Shown: positions 23,783 through 32,920, numbered from the stretch's first letter. The stretch: 64,000 nt of DNA from Streptomyces sp. NBC_01306 (GCF_026340465.1 NZ_JAPEPC010000001.1:2669501-2733500), one strand, 5' to 3'. The notes: a model not told the origin generated them from the letters alone. A program made the numbers and translations.

Positions 23783-24688
23783 CTAGTTCTTCTGGATCTG
23801 GTCGAAGCTGAGCTCGACCGGGGTCTCGCGGCCGAAGATCTCGACGAGGCCCTTGACCTTCTTCGAGTCGGCGTTGATCTCGTTGATCGTCGCCTGGAGC
23901 GTCGCGAACGGTCCGTCGGTGACGGTGACCGAGTCGCCAACCTCGAAGTCGAGCACCTGGACCTCGACCTTGCGGGCCGGAGCCGGCTTGCCCTCGGCCT
24001 CGGCGGCCTCACGGGCGGCCTTCTCCTCGGCCTCGGGGGCGAGCATCTTGACGATCTCGTCCAGGGTCAGCGGGTACGGGTCGTAGGCGTTGCCGACGAA
24101 GCCGGTGACTCCGGGGGTGTTGCGGACGACGCCCCAGGACTCGTTGGTGAGGTCCATGCGGACCAGGACGTAACCGGGAAGCTTGTTCTGGCGGACGTTC
24201 TTGCGCTCGCCGTTCTTGATCTGGACGATCTCTTCCTCGGGCACTTCGGCCTGGTAGATGAACTCCTCGACGTTCAGCGAGACGGCGCGCTGCTCCAGGT
24301 TGGCCTTCACACGCTTCTCGTAACCGGCGTACGTGTGGATGACGTACCACTCGCCGGGCAGACCGCGGAGCTCCTGGCGCAGGGCCTCGACCGGGTCGAC
24401 CGGGGGAACGTCGGCGGCCTCTTCGGCAGCCTCCTCGTCCTCGGCCTCTTCGGCGGCGTCCTCGACCTCGTCCACGGCCTCGGCGTCCTCGTCGGTCTCC
24501 GCGACGGCCACCGCTTCGTCCTCGGTGTGCACAGCTGCCTCTTCGGCGGGCTCACCGGCGACGGCGTCGGCAGCTTCGGCCTGGTCCGGCTTCCCAGCGT
24601 CCGCCGCCTCGACGATGTCGAGCTCGTCCTCTGCGGACTCGAAGCTCTCGCCCGGCTCGACGGCCTCGTTCAGGTTCGGGTCAGACAC
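23783..24688 (-). CDS. nusG: Transcription termination/antitermination factor NusG
   Basis: The 301-residue protein starts at the GTG at 24688 ([15 protein letters not shown]). Residues 1-115 are a long acidic Glu/Asp/Ala extension typical of Streptomyces NusG. The NGN domain follows ([20 protein letters not shown]), with an acidic insertion ([16 protein letters not shown]), and a KOW domain closes the protein ([18 protein letters not shown]). NusG couples RNA polymerase to Rho and the ribosome. It is 74 bp after secE. Confidence 0.97.
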   Translation of the reverse strand: MSDPNLNEAVEPGESFESAEDELDIVEAADAGKPDQAEAADAVAGEPAEEAAVHTEDEAVAVAETDEDAEAVDEVEDAAEEAEDEEAAEEAADVPPVDPVEALRQELRGLPGEWYVIHTYAGYEKRVKANLEQRAVSLNVEEFIYQAEVPEEEIVQIKNGERKNVRQNKLPGYVLVRMDLTNESWGVVRNTPGVTGFVGNAYDPYPLTLDEIVKMLAPEAEEKAAREAAEAEGKPAPARKVEVQVLDFEVGDSVTVTDGPFATLQATINEINADSKKVKGLVEIFGRETPVELSFDQIQKN

Positions 24689-24762
24689 TGTGGCTGCTTC
24701 TTCCTGGATACAAATCGGGTGGAACATGCGAAAAAGACGCCGCTCCCGGCGCCTTTCGCGGA

Positions 24763-25047
24763 TCAGCCAAAGACGTACTTGGCGGCCTGGTTGAACCCAT
24801 AGTCAATCACGGTCACGATGCCGATCATGATGACGACGAAAACGATCACCACGGAGGTGTAGGTCGAGAGCTGGCTACGAGTCGGCCAGACAACCTTGCG
24901 CAGTTCCGCGACGATCTGGCGGTAGAAGAGTGCGAGGCGGCCGAAGGGGCCCTTCTTGCCGCGCTTCCCGCCCTTGCGTGCCTTCTTCGACTCCGGCGCT
25001 TCATCCTGCGCATCAGGCACGTCGATGGAGCCGACGGCGTCCGTCAC
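24763..25047 (-). CDS. secE: Preprotein translocase subunit SecE
   Basis: The 94-residue protein has a charged N-terminus, an amphipathic helix ([18 protein letters not shown], the conserved SecE signature) and one membrane helix near 65-85. It starts with GTG at 25047. SecE clamps SecY in the translocon. It follows tRNA-Trp by 107 bp and precedes nusG, the usual order. Confidence 0.97.
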   Translation of the reverse strand: MTDAVGSIDVPDAQDEAPESKKARKGGKRGKKGPFGRLALFYRQIVAELRKVVWPTRSQLSTYTSVVIVFVVIMIGIVTVIDYGFNQAAKYVFG

Positions 25048-25154
25048 GATCTCTCACCTGATTCCGGGTCGTGGCCGTGCCGCGCCCGGTGGAGCCGCAC
25101 GGCGGTGCATAGATGTACGTACATGCGCACACAGCCTGGCGAAGGTGTGTGTAG

Positions 25155-25227
25155 CAGGGCCGGAGGGACTTGAACCCCCAACCGCTGGTTTTGGAGACCA
25201 GTGCTCTACCAATTGAGCTACGACCCT
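25155..25227 (-). tRNA. tRNA-Trp (anticodon CCA)
   Basis: A full 73-nt cloverleaf on the minus strand: acceptor AGGGTCG pairs with CGGCCCT, anticodon loop CTCCAAA, T-arm GGTTCAAG. CCA is not encoded. It lies upstream of secE on the same strand. Confidence 0.97.
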
Positions 25228-25400
25228 TTGTGGTTCCCCCAACCTACCGCATCCGACCGGGTGCACGGAGTGCGCTCGGCGGGACGGTTGGTGGAGGCCA
25301 ACGACGAGTGAGTGTACGTGGTCGGGGGCCTGACGTCGAACAGCTTCGGCCGGGACGGTGCACGGCCGGCCCGTGTCTTCCGGTTCCGGCCCGGTTCCCG

Positions 25401-25443
25401 CTCGGTGTACGGCCGTTGCCCAGCTCGGTGTACGGCCGTTGCC
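25401..25443 (+). repeat. 23-bp direct repeats before aspC
   Basis: CTCGGTGTACGGCCGTTGCC occurs at 25401-25420 and 25424-25443; a degenerate third unit (GGTGTCCGGCC) follows. The repeats are about 80 bp before the aspC start. Confidence 0.7.
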
Positions 25444-25520
25444 CGGCCCGGTGTCCGGCCGGTGTCCGCCCATCGAAACCTGTGTGCCGAGTCCGTTTGC
25501 GGTCTGGGACCATGGGCCCC

Positions 25521-26747
25521 ATGAGCGCCGCAACTCCTCCGACCGAGCGCAGGGTCTCCGCCCGCATCGGTGCCATCTCCGAGTCCGCCACCCTGGCAGT
25601 CGACGCCAAGGCGAAGGCCCTGAAGGCCGCCGGGCGTCCGGTGATCGGCTTCGGTGCCGGTGAGCCCGACTTCCCCACGCCCGGCTACATCGTCGAGGCC
25701 GCGATCGAGGCCTGCCGCAACCCGAAGTACCACCGCTACACGCCGGCCGGCGGGCTCCCCGAGCTCAAGGCCGCCATCGCCGCGAAGACCCTGCGCGACT
25801 CCGGTTACGAGGTCGAGGCTTCCCAGGTACTCGTCACCAACGGCGGCAAGCAGGCCATCTACCAGGCGTTCGCCGCGATCCTCGACCCGGGCGACGAGGT
25901 CATCGTCCCGGCTCCGTACTGGACCACGTACCCCGAGTCGATCCGGCTCGCGGGCGGTGTCCCGGTCGAGGTCGTCGCCGACGAGACCACCGGCTACCGG
26001 GTCTCCGTCGAGCAGTTGGAAGCCGCCCGTACGGAGCGGACCAAGGTCGTCCTCTTCGTCTCGCCGTCCAACCCGACGGGCGCCGTCTACAGCCCCGCCG
26101 ACACCGAGGCCATCGGCCGCTGGGCCGTCGAGCACGGTCTGTGGGTGCTGACGGACGAGATCTACGAGCACCTGATCTACGGCGACGCGAAGTTCACCTC
26201 GCTGCCCGCCGTCGTGCCCGAGCTGCGCGACAAGTGCATCGTGGTCAACGGCGTGGCCAAGACGTACGCCATGACCGGCTGGCGCGTGGGGTGGATCGTC
26301 GGCCCGAAGGACGTCGTGAAGGCCGCGACCAACCTCCAGTCGCACGCCACCTCCAACGTCTCCAACGTCTCACAGATGGCCGCGCTCGCCGCGGTGTCGG
26401 GGAACCTGGACGCGGTCGACGAGATGCGCACCGCCTTCGACCGGCGCCGCAGGACCATCGTCCGGATGCTCAACGAGATCGACGGCGTGCTCTGCCCGGA
26501 GCCGGAGGGCGCGTTCTACGCGTACCCCTCGGTCAAGGCACTCATCGGCAAGCAGATCCGCGGCAAGCGCCCGCAGAGCTCGGTGGAGCTGGCCGCGCTG
26601 ATCCTGGACGAGGTCGAGGTCGCCGTGGTGCCCGGTGAGGCGTTCGGCACCCCCGGATACCTGCGTCTGTCGTACGCGCTCGGCGACGAGGACCTGGTCG
26701 AGGGCGTCTCCCGGATCCAGAAGCTGCTGGCCGAGGCGACGGACTGA
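25521..26747 (+). CDS. aspC: Aspartate aminotransferase (class I PLP enzyme)
   Basis: The 408-residue enzyme exchanges amino groups between aspartate and 2-oxoglutarate. The start [20 protein letters not shown] at 25521 fits the family; an ATG three codons earlier is possible and no clear ribosome site is seen, so translation may be weak or leaderless. The PLP lysine is K247 in [13 protein letters not shown], with [20 protein letters not shown] and the C-terminal YLRLSY substrate arginine also visible. It stands alone between tRNA-Trp and add, ending at a good terminator. Confidence 0.92.
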   Translation: MSAATPPTERRVSARIGAISESATLAVDAKAKALKAAGRPVIGFGAGEPDFPTPGYIVEAAIEACRNPKYHRYTPAGGLPELKAAIAAKTLRDSGYEVEASQVLVTNGGKQAIYQAFAAILDPGDEVIVPAPYWTTYPESIRLAGGVPVEVVADETTGYRVSVEQLEAARTERTKVVLFVSPSNPTGAVYSPADTEAIGRWAVEHGLWVLTDEIYEHLIYGDAKFTSLPAVVPELRDKCIVVNGVAKTYAMTGWRVGWIVGPKDVVKAATNLQSHATSNVSNVSQMAALAAVSGNLDAVDEMRTAFDRRRRTIVRMLNEIDGVLCPEPEGAFYAYPSVKALIGKQIRGKRPQSSVELAALILDEVEVAVVPGEAFGTPGYLRLSYALGDEDLVEGVSRIQKLLAEATD

Positions 26748-26797
26748 CCGACTGGTCCGGACGGCTCGGCGCCGTCCGCACGCCCCGTACAGACAGG

Positions 26798-26830
26798 AAC
26801 GGGCCTCCGGTTCTCCACCGGGGGCCCGTT
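26798..26830 (+). terminator. Terminator after aspC
   Basis: An interrupted stem with outer arms AACGGGCC (26798-26805) and GGCCCGTT (26823-26830) plus inner CCGG pairs, followed by TTTCTTCG. Confidence 0.8.
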
Positions 26831-26903
26831 TCTTCGTTCGGACGCCTCCTCGTTGGGGGAAAGTGGCTACCGGTGCGGCGGGTCCGTACGGCAGGATCCT
26901 TGG

Positions 26904-27920
26904 ATGGAGCGAGTACGTGACATCCGGCTGCTGCCCAAGGCCCATCTGCACCTGCATTTCACCGGGTCGATGCGGCCCTCGACCCTGCTGGAGCTGGCCG
27001 GCAGATACGGCGTGCACCTGCCTGAGGCGCTGACCGGCGGTGAGCCGCCGAAGCTGCGGGCCACCGACGAGCGCGGCTGGTTCCGCTTCCAGCGGCTGTA
27101 CGACATCGCGCGTTCCTGTCTGCGCACGCCGGAGGACATCCAGCGGCTGGTGCGCGAGGCCGCCCAGGAGGATGTCGCGGACGGCTCGCAGTGGCTGGAG
27201 ATCCAGGTCGACCCGACCTCGTACGCCCCGTTCCTCGGCGGGCTGATCCCGGCGCTCGAAGTCATCCTGGACGCGGTGGACTCCGCCTCGCGCGACACCG
27301 GGCTCGGCATACGCGTGGTGGTCGCGGCGAACCGGATGAAGCACCCGCTGGACGCGCGGACCCTCGCGCGCCTCGCGGTGCGCTACGCGGACCGCGGTGT
27401 GATCGGTTTCGGGCTCTCCAACGACGAGCGCCGGGGCATGGCGCGGGACTTCGACCGCGCGTTCGCCATCGCCCGGGAGGGCGGTCTGCTGGCCGCGCCG
27501 CACGGCGGGGAGCTCAGCGGGCCCTCGTCGGTGCGGGACTGCCTGGATGATCTGCACGCAGCGCGGATCGGGCACGGGGTGCGGGCCGCCGAGGACCCGC
27601 TGCTGCTGGAGCGGCTGGCCGAGCGCGGGGTGACCTGTGAGGTCTGCCCGGCGTCGAATGTGGCGCTCGGCGTCTACGAGAAGGCCGAGGACGTACCCCT
27701 GCGAAAGCTGTTCGAAGCCGGGGTGCCGATGGCGCTCGGCGCGGACGACCCGCTGCTGTTCGGGTCGCGGCTGGCGGCGCAGTACGAGCTGGCGCGGGCC
27801 CAGGGGTTCAGCGACGCCGAACTGGCCGAGCTGGCACGGCAGTCGGTGCGTGGCTCGGCGGCGCCCGCGGACGTACGGCGGAAGCTGCTCTCCGGCGTCG
27901 ACGACTGGCTCACCGGCTGA
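26904..27920 (+). CDS. add: Adenosine deaminase family protein
   Basis: The 338-residue protein starts at the ATG at 26904 (MERVRDIRLLPKAHLHLH). It carries the zinc and catalytic motifs of the family: HLHLHFTGS, AAPHGGELSG, RIGHGVRA, VCPASNVALG and ADDPLLF. It would deaminate adenosine or a related purine in salvage; adenine or a modified nucleoside is also possible. Its last 11 bp overlap the converging tetR gene. Confidence 0.85.
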   Translation: MERVRDIRLLPKAHLHLHFTGSMRPSTLLELAGRYGVHLPEALTGGEPPKLRATDERGWFRFQRLYDIARSCLRTPEDIQRLVREAAQEDVADGSQWLEIQVDPTSYAPFLGGLIPALEVILDAVDSASRDTGLGIRVVVAANRMKHPLDARTLARLAVRYADRGVIGFGLSNDERRGMARDFDRAFAIAREGGLLAAPHGGELSGPSSVRDCLDDLHAARIGHGVRAAEDPLLLERLAERGVTCEVCPASNVALGVYEKAEDVPLRKLFEAGVPMALGADDPLLFGSRLAAQYELARAQGFSDAELAELARQSVRGSAAPADVRRKLLSGVDDWLTG

Positions 27921-28533
27921 CTCCTCGTACGACCCCCCGCAGGAGCGTGCGGGCGAGCCCGGCGGCGAACTCGTCGAGCGGCTGCGGGGGCCTGCCGTCC
28001 TCGGTCATGTCGTACGCGAAGGCCCGCTGGGCGCAGGCGCCCAGCAGCAGGGATGCGGCGGAGTAGGTGTCGGCGGCGCCGTCGATCCGGCCCGCGTCCC
28101 GCTCGGCGCGCAGATAGGTGTCGACGCCGCGGATGGGCATGTGCGGGCCGGTGCCGAGTTCACGCATGGCCGCTTCGTGGCGCCGCTTGAGCGGTGGGTC
28201 GGCGTAGAGCGAGGCGGCGATCGGGAAGCTCTGCTCGTAGAAGAGGGCGGCCCTGCGGGCGATCTCGGTGAGGTTCTCCTCGACGCTGTGCCGCTGCGGT
28301 TCGGCGGCCAGTTCGTCGAGGAGCGGGGTCAGCCTGGGCAGCCGTTCCCTGAGAACGGTCACGAACAGCTCTTCCTTGCTCGCGAAGTGCTTGTAGAGCG
28401 CCGCTTCCGAACAGCCGGCCGCCCTGGCGATCTCCTTGGTGGTGGTCCGGGCCAGGCCGATGGTCAGCATGAGACGGTGCGCGGCGTCGACGATCCGGCC
28501 GCGGGCGGGCTTCTGCTGCGCGGGTGGCTGCAC
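27910..28533 (-). CDS. TetR-family repressor
   Basis: The 207-residue protein starts at a GTG at 28533 with AGGAG upstream. The N-terminal helix-turn-helix is clear (IVDAAHRLML, TTTKEIARAAGCSEAALYKHF, ASKEELF). The ligand domain is unassigned. It is divergent from the NAD(P)-binding reductase at 28649, and the 115-bp gap contains a 7-bp inverted repeat, so it very likely controls itself and the reductase. Its 3' end overlaps add by 11 bp on the other strand. Confidence 0.9.
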   Translation of the reverse strand: MQPPAQQKPARGRIVDAAHRLMLTIGLARTTTKEIARAAGCSEAALYKHFASKEELFVTVLRERLPRLTPLLDELAAEPQRHSVEENLTEIARRAALFYEQSFPIAASLYADPPLKRRHEAAMRELGTGPHMPIRGVDTYLRAERDAGRIDGAADTYSAASLLLGACAQRAFAYDMTEDGRPPQPLDEFAAGLARTLLRGVVRGVSR

Positions 28534-28583
28534 GGGCGCTCCTACCAGGCTTGACGGAGGGGTGAGTGACTGCCCACTCTAGA

Positions 28584-28601
28584 GGTGAGTGAATACTCAC
28601 C
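28584..28601. promoter_or_regulatory. Operator for the divergent tetR/reductase pair
   Basis: GGTGAGT-GAAT-ACTCACC is a perfect palindrome. A second imperfect copy (GGTGAGTGACTGCCCACTC) lies at 28561-28579, and a 14-bp direct repeat (ACTGCTTACCCACC) fills 28606-28633. Confidence 0.7.
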
Positions 28602-28648
28602 CACTACTGCTTACCCACCACTGCTTACCCACCTCGGGAGGGTGCGCG

Positions 28649-29278
28649 ATGAGGCTCACAGTGTTCGGTGCGACCGGCGGTATCGGCGGACAGATCGTCC
28701 GGCAGGCGCTGGCCGCGGGCCACCAGGTCACGGCCGTGGTCCGTGATCCGGCACGGCTCACGGCGACCGGGGCGGGTCTCGATGTGGTCCGCTCGGATCT
28801 CGGCGACCCGGAACCGCTGCGCGCGGCGGTGGCCGGGCGGGACGCGGTGCTCTCCGGTCTGGGCGCGCGCGGCCGCAAGGACGCGGGCATCACCCAGGTG
28901 CTGACCCGGCCGGTGCTCGCGGCGATGGAGGCGGAGGGCGTACGGCGGCTGCTTGTGGTGAGCGCGGCGCCGCTGGCACCGCCCGGGGACCAGTCGTTCG
29001 CGGACCGCGCCGCGCTCGGTGTGATCGGCGTGATCCTGAAAGCGGTCTACGAGGACCTGCGGGTGATGGAGGCCGAGGTCGCACGCAGCGCCACGGACTG
29101 GACGTCGGTCCGGCCGCCGAAGCTGACGGACAAGCCGGTGACCGGCAGGTACCGGACCGTCGTCGGGGGCAATCCGCGCGGCGGCCGGAGCATCTCGCGC
29201 GCCGATGTGGCGCACGCGATGCTGGCGATGATCGACGACCCCGCGTCGGTGAAGCAGGGGGTCGGGGTCGCGTACTGA
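28649..29278 (+). CDS. NAD(P)-binding reductase of the atypical SDR/NmrA type
   Basis: The 209-residue protein starts at the ATG at 28649 behind GGGAGGGT. The nucleotide-binding motif GATGGIGGQIV and the DLGDPE stretch are typical of atypical short-chain dehydrogenases. The substrate is unknown. It is divergent from a TetR gene, which suggests induction by a quinone, aldehyde or antibiotic-like compound. It converges on murB. Confidence 0.85.
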   Translation: MRLTVFGATGGIGGQIVRQALAAGHQVTAVVRDPARLTATGAGLDVVRSDLGDPEPLRAAVAGRDAVLSGLGARGRKDAGITQVLTRPVLAAMEAEGVRRLLVVSAAPLAPPGDQSFADRAALGVIGVILKAVYEDLRVMEAEVARSATDWTSVRPPKLTDKPVTGRYRTVVGGNPRGGRSISRADVAHAMLAMIDDPASVKQGVGVAY

Positions 29279-29317
29279 GTCGCGAATTGGGGAGGGGTGG
29301 GGACAACTGCGCGATCG

Positions 29318-29348
29318 GTGACCGGCCTTGTGAACCAGGGCCGGTCAC
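29318..29348. terminator. Terminator hairpin between reductase and murB
   Basis: A perfect 10-bp stem (29318-29327 with 29339-29348) lies between converging genes. Confidence 0.7.
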
Positions 29349-29393
29349 AGCGCGATCGGCCCTGGTTACGAGGCGGGTCACAGCGCGATCGGC
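29343..29393. repeat. 18-bp direct repeats downstream of murB
   Basis: GGTCACAGCGCGATCGGC occurs at 29343-29360 and 29376-29393, and its core GCGCGATCGG also at 29309-29318. The first unit overlaps the terminator arm, so the repeat probably arose by copying that hairpin. Confidence 0.7.
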
Positions 29394-29410
29394 GCCGGTT
29401 GCGGAGCCGG

Positions 29411-30466
29411 TTACAGGCTGACGCCGACCGTCACCGGCTCATTGACCAGCGTCACACCGAACGCCTCGTGCACACCGGCGACGACCTCGCGGGCGAGCGC
29501 GAGCAGGTCGTCGGTGGTGGCCCGGCCCCGGTTGGTCAGGGCCAGCGTGTGCTTGGTGGAGATGCGGGCCGGCCCCGTTCCGTAGCCCTTGGTGAAGCCC
29601 GCACGGTCGATCAGCCAGGCCGCCGACGTCTTGGTCAGCCCCTCCCCCGCCGGGAACGCGGGCGGCGCGGTCTCCGCTCCGAGCCGCTCCCGCACCCGGG
29701 CCAGGAACGCGGCGAACTGAGCGTCGTCGAGGATCGGGTTGGTGAAGAAGGAGCCGGCCGACCAGGTGTCGTGGTCTTCGGCGTCCAGCACCATGCCCTT
29801 GCCGGCGCGCAGCTTCAGCACGGTCTCGCGGACCGTCGCCGCCGGCACCCGGTCGCCCGCCTCGACACCGAGGACCCGGGCCGTCTCCGGGTACTTGACC
29901 GGTGCCGAGAGGCCGCCCGCGTCTTCGAGCTGGAAACGCACCCGCAGCACCACGTAGCGGTCGGGTTCGGCCTTGAAACGACTGTGCCGGTACGAGAACC
30001 GGCACTCGGCGTTCGAGAGGGTGACCGTCTGCCCCGTGGTCCGGTCGTATGCGACGACCTCGGTGAGGGTCGACGAGACCTCCTGGCCGTACGCCCCCAC
30101 GTTCTGGATCGGGGTGGCGCCGGCAGAGCCGGGGATCCCGGCCAGGCATTCGATGCCCGCGAGCCCGGCCTCGACGGTACGGGTCACCGCGTCGCTCCAC
30201 ACCTCTCCGGCCGCGAGTTCGAGCGCGGTACCGGAGAGCGAGAACCCGCGTGTCGCGATCCGCAGGGCGGTGCCGGCGAACCCCTTGTCGCCGATGACCA
30301 GATTGGAGCCGCCGCCGATGATGAGCAGCGGGGTGTCGCTCTCGTCGGCCTCCCGGACGGCCGCGGTCACTTCGGCGTCGGTCTCCGCCGTGACCAGCCG
30401 GGTCGCGGGGCCGCCGAGGCGGAAGGTGGTCAGGGGGGCGAGTGGGGCTTCAAGGAGTTCCTGCAC
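29411..30466 (-). CDS. murB: UDP-N-acetylenolpyruvoylglucosamine reductase
   Basis: MurB reduces the enolpyruvyl group to make UDP-MurNAc for peptidoglycan. The 351-residue protein starts at the GTG at 30466 (QELLEAPLAPLTTFRLGG). FAD-binding motifs IGGGSNLVIGDKGFAG and IPGSAGATPIQNVGAYGQEV are intact, as are YRHSRFK and the catalytic Ser in SAGSFFTNP. No clear ribosome site precedes the start, and an 18-bp hairpin ends 10 bases upstream, which could limit translation. The frame upstream is formed by repeats and is not coding. Confidence 0.95.
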   Translation of the reverse strand: MQELLEAPLAPLTTFRLGGPATRLVTAETDAEVTAAVREADESDTPLLIIGGGSNLVIGDKGFAGTALRIATRGFSLSGTALELAAGEVWSDAVTRTVEAGLAGIECLAGIPGSAGATPIQNVGAYGQEVSSTLTEVVAYDRTTGQTVTLSNAECRFSYRHSRFKAEPDRYVVLRVRFQLEDAGGLSAPVKYPETARVLGVEAGDRVPAATVRETVLKLRAGKGMVLDAEDHDTWSAGSFFTNPILDDAQFAAFLARVRERLGAETAPPAFPAGEGLTKTSAAWLIDRAGFTKGYGTGPARISTKHTLALTNRGRATTDDLLALAREVVAGVHEAFGVTLVNEPVTVGVSL

Positions 30467-30476
30467 GGGCCCAGCG

Positions 30477-30517
30477 TACGAGAACGGCCCCGCCGGTCGG
30501 GCGGGGCCGTTCTCGTA
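30477..30517 (-). terminator. Strong hairpin between MFS gene and murB
   Basis: A perfect 18-bp stem (30477-30494 with 30500-30517, loop GGTCG) would terminate the MFS transcript but sits only 10 bases before the murB start. Confidence 0.85.
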
Positions 30518-30527
30518 CGGAAGATCA

Positions 30528-30575
30528 TTCGCGTACGGGAGACCGTTCGCGTACGGAGGACCGTTCGCGTACGGG
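30528..30575. repeat. Three 18-bp direct repeats upstream of murB
   Basis: TTCGCGTACGG starts at 30528, 30546 and 30564, giving an exact 18-bp period. They lie between the MFS stop and the terminator. Confidence 0.8.
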
Positions 30576-30579
30576 TCAC

Positions 30580-32016
30580 TCAGGCGGAGACCATCTCGCG
30601 GTCGGTCTCGGCCTCCGGTGCCGGGTCCGCGGGTCCCGGTGTGCCGCGCCGCGGGATCAGCAGCGCGACGAGCGCCGCGACCGCGACCACGGCGGCGCCG
30701 ATCCACAGCGCGGGGACGGTGCCGTCGGTGAAGGAGTCGGGCGACTCGTACCCGCCGCGGGCGGCGAAGACCGCGCCCAGCACCGCGATACCGAGCGCGC
30801 CGCCCACCTCGCGCAGCGCGTTGTTCGCGCCGGAGGCGATGCCCTGTTCGGCGGGGCGGACGCTGGACATGACCACGCTGGAGGCGGGGGCGAAGTACAG
30901 CGCCATCCCGGCCCCGCCGAGGATCAGGGCCGGAAGAATCGTGGGGTACGACACGTCCGGACCGATGAGCAGCGCGAAGAGCGCGAGCCCGGCCGCCTGG
31001 AGGGCGAGACCGGCGGCGACGACGGGCCGGCCGCCTATCCGGTCCGAGAGGATGCCCGCGAACGGCGCGATGATCAGCGGCATCCCGGTCCAGGGCAGCA
31101 TCCGCAGTCCGGCCTGGGTGGGCGAGTAACCCAGGACGCCCTGGAAGAACTGGCTCAGCAGGAATATCGAGCCGAACATCCCCAGGAACATCAGCAGCGA
31201 CGCCCCGTTGATCCCGGCGAAGGCGCGGTTACGGAAGAGCCGCATGGGGAGCATGGGGTGGGCGCTGTGGACGCCGTGGAGAACGAACCCGGCCAGGAGG
31301 GCGACACCGGCGAAGAGGCTCGTGAGGATTCGCGCGCTGGACCAGCCGTCCGCCTGCCCGTTGACGAGGGCGTAGACGACGCCGAAGAGTCCGCCGCTGA
31401 CCAGGAGCGTGCCGGGGATGTCCAGGCGGGCGCCGGGCCCACGCGACTCGGCGAGGCGCAGCCCGGCGAGCGGGAGCAGGACGAGGCCGATCGGCACGTT
31501 CAGCCAGAAGATCCACTGCCAGGACAGGTGCTCGGTGAGGGCGCCGCCGATGAGCGGCCCGCTGGCTACGGCAAGGCCGGTGACGGCGCTGAAGATCCCG
31601 AGGGCCGCGCCCCGGCGGGCGGCGGGTACGGCCGCGGTGAGCAGGGTCAGGGTGAGCGGCATCATGATCGCGGCGCCGACGCCCTGCACCGCGCGGGCCG
31701 CGATGAGCGGGGCGATCCCCGAGGCGAGGGCCGCCGCGGCGGATGCACCGGTGAATACCGTGAGGCCGGCGATGAAGAGCTTGCGCCGGCCGAACCGGTC
31801 GCCGAGGGCCGCACCGAACATGAGCAGGACGGCGAAGGTGAGCGTGTATGCGTTCACCGTCCACTGAAGGTCTTCCAGCGCGCCGCCGAGATCCGCGCGG
31901 ATCGAGGGCAGCGCCGTGGTGACGACGAGGTTGTCGAGAGCCGCCATGAAACCGGCGACGCTGGTGATGATCAGAGCCCAGGTGGCGCCTCCGCGCCGGG
32001 CCGTCCGCTCGTTCAC
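30580..32016 (-). CDS. MFS drug exporter, 14-helix DHA2 type
   Basis: The 478-residue protein starts at the GTG at 32016 (NERTARRGGATWALI) behind GGGGGAAG. Motif A (GDRFGRRK) and the motif C region (GLAVASGPLIGGALTEHLSWQWIFWLN) typical of drug:proton antiporters are present, with about 14 hydrophobic helices. The upstream extension NQQRYNQQRYN is encoded by a repeat and is not used. It is preceded on the same strand by a tetR gene, and both share the same operator sequence, so the exporter is almost certainly the target of that repressor. Confidence 0.9.
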   Translation of the reverse strand: MNERTARRGGATWALIITSVAGFMAALDNLVVTTALPSIRADLGGALEDLQWTVNAYTLTFAVLLMFGAALGDRFGRRKLFIAGLTVFTGASAAAALASGIAPLIAARAVQGVGAAIMMPLTLTLLTAAVPAARRGAALGIFSAVTGLAVASGPLIGGALTEHLSWQWIFWLNVPIGLVLLPLAGLRLAESRGPGARLDIPGTLLVSGGLFGVVYALVNGQADGWSSARILTSLFAGVALLAGFVLHGVHSAHPMLPMRLFRNRAFAGINGASLLMFLGMFGSIFLLSQFFQGVLGYSPTQAGLRMLPWTGMPLIIAPFAGILSDRIGGRPVVAAGLALQAAGLALFALLIGPDVSYPTILPALILGGAGMALYFAPASSVVMSSVRPAEQGIASGANNALREVGGALGIAVLGAVFAARGGYESPDSFTDGTVPALWIGAAVVAVAALVALLIPRRGTPGPADPAPEAETDREMVSA

Positions 32017-32025
32017 TGCTTCCCC

Positions 32026-32070
32026 CTGCTGGTTGTAACGCTGCTGGTTGTACCGCTGCCGGTTGCACAA
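32026..32070. repeat. Three 15-bp direct repeats in the MFS leader
   Basis: Units beginning CTGCTGGTTGTA lie at 32026, 32041 and 32056 (third diverged), between the operator and the MFS start. Confidence 0.75.
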
Positions 32071-32076
32071 CGTTGA

Positions 32077-32094
32077 TTAGTTATTGATGACTAA
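32077..32094. promoter_or_regulatory. TetR operator 1, before the MFS gene
   Basis: TTAGT-N8-ACTAA palindrome 60 bp upstream of the MFS start. The same half-sites and an internal TGAT recur in operator 2 before tetR itself. Confidence 0.75.
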
Positions 32095-32171
32095 CTTCTG
32101 TGGGCAACAGACTGGCGCTCCCCGGAGGCGAATCCGCCCGCGGGCCGTCCACTCATCGGGCGCCCGCCCGC

Positions 32172-32729
32172 TCACTTCTTCGGCTGTGCCGACTCGTAGA
32201 AGCCGGTCCACACCCGGTGCTCCGGGGCGAAGCCCAGCGACACCAGCGTGTTGATCAGCATCCCGTACGCCAGGAACGACGTCGTCTCGTCGGCGTCCGC
32301 ACCCAGGGCCAGGTGGGCCGCGTCGTACAGCCTCATCCACGCGGCGCGCACGGCCCGCCCGAACTCGCGGTCCCCCGACGCCGCGGCGGAGGCCACCGCG
32401 ACATAGACCTGCATCTGCATCAGGAGCTTGTCCGGGTCCTCGGCGATGAGCGACTGGTAGGCCTGCCCCATGGCTTGGTGGGCCTCTTCGCCCTGCAGAC
32501 CGTCGGCCGCCGTCACGAGCACGGTCGACGTCTCCTCGACGCAGCGCTCGGCGGCCGCGAGGAAGATGGCCCCCTTGTTCGGGAAAAGCCGGAAGAGATA
32601 CGGCTGGGAGACACCCACCCGCTTGGCGATCACCTCGGTGGAGGTGCCGTGATAGCCACCGCGGGCGAATTCGACCATCGCCGCACGGATGACGCTCTCG
32701 CGCCGCTCCTCTGCGCTCATCCTGACCAT
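32172..32729 (-). CDS. TetR-family repressor of the adjacent MFS exporter
   Basis: The 185-residue protein has a clear N-terminal helix-turn-helix (ESVIRAAMVEFARGGYHGTST, EVIAKRVGVSQPYLFRLFPNK). The start at 32729 is close to an operator and lacks a good ribosome site; an ATG three codons later is also possible. The gene precedes the MFS gene by 155 bp. Matching palindromes before both genes support autoregulation and control of the exporter. Confidence 0.9.
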   Translation of the reverse strand: MVRMSAEERRESVIRAAMVEFARGGYHGTSTEVIAKRVGVSQPYLFRLFPNKGAIFLAAAERCVEETSTVLVTAADGLQGEEAHQAMGQAYQSLIAEDPDKLLMQMQVYVAVASAAASGDREFGRAVRAAWMRLYDAAHLALGADADETTSFLAYGMLINTLVSLGFAPEHRVWTGFYESAQPKK

Positions 32730-32738
32730 ACGAGAAAG

Positions 32739-32756
32739 TTAGTGGCTGATTACTAA
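32739..32756. promoter_or_regulatory. TetR operator 2, before tetR
   Basis: TTAGT-N8-ACTAA palindrome 9 bp upstream of the tetR start; shares TTAGT, TGAT and ACTAAC with operator 1. Confidence 0.75.
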
Positions 32757-32797
32757 CCAAGTCAAGTCCAAGCACACACGGCTCCAAGCACATACAC

Positions 32798-32831
32798 GCA
32801 AGGGGCGCCCGCCTGCGCGAACGCCCCTTGC
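32798..32831 (-). terminator. Terminator of the MaoC dehydratase operon
   Basis: A 10-bp perfect stem (32798-32807 with 32822-32831) lies 89 bp past the last MaoC gene. Confidence 0.7.
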
Positions 32832-32920
32832 CACCAAGTCCTGCCGCTACCGCCCTGCCGACGCGCAGCAGACCCACGCAGCCGAGACCGACGCGGCAAA
32901 ACCGCACGGCCACGACGCCC

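Noticed and set aside
27910..27920. Overlap of add and tetR considered as a frameshift or annotation error
   Set aside because: Both genes have convincing full-length products; an 11-bp tail-to-tail overlap is ordinary in this genome type.
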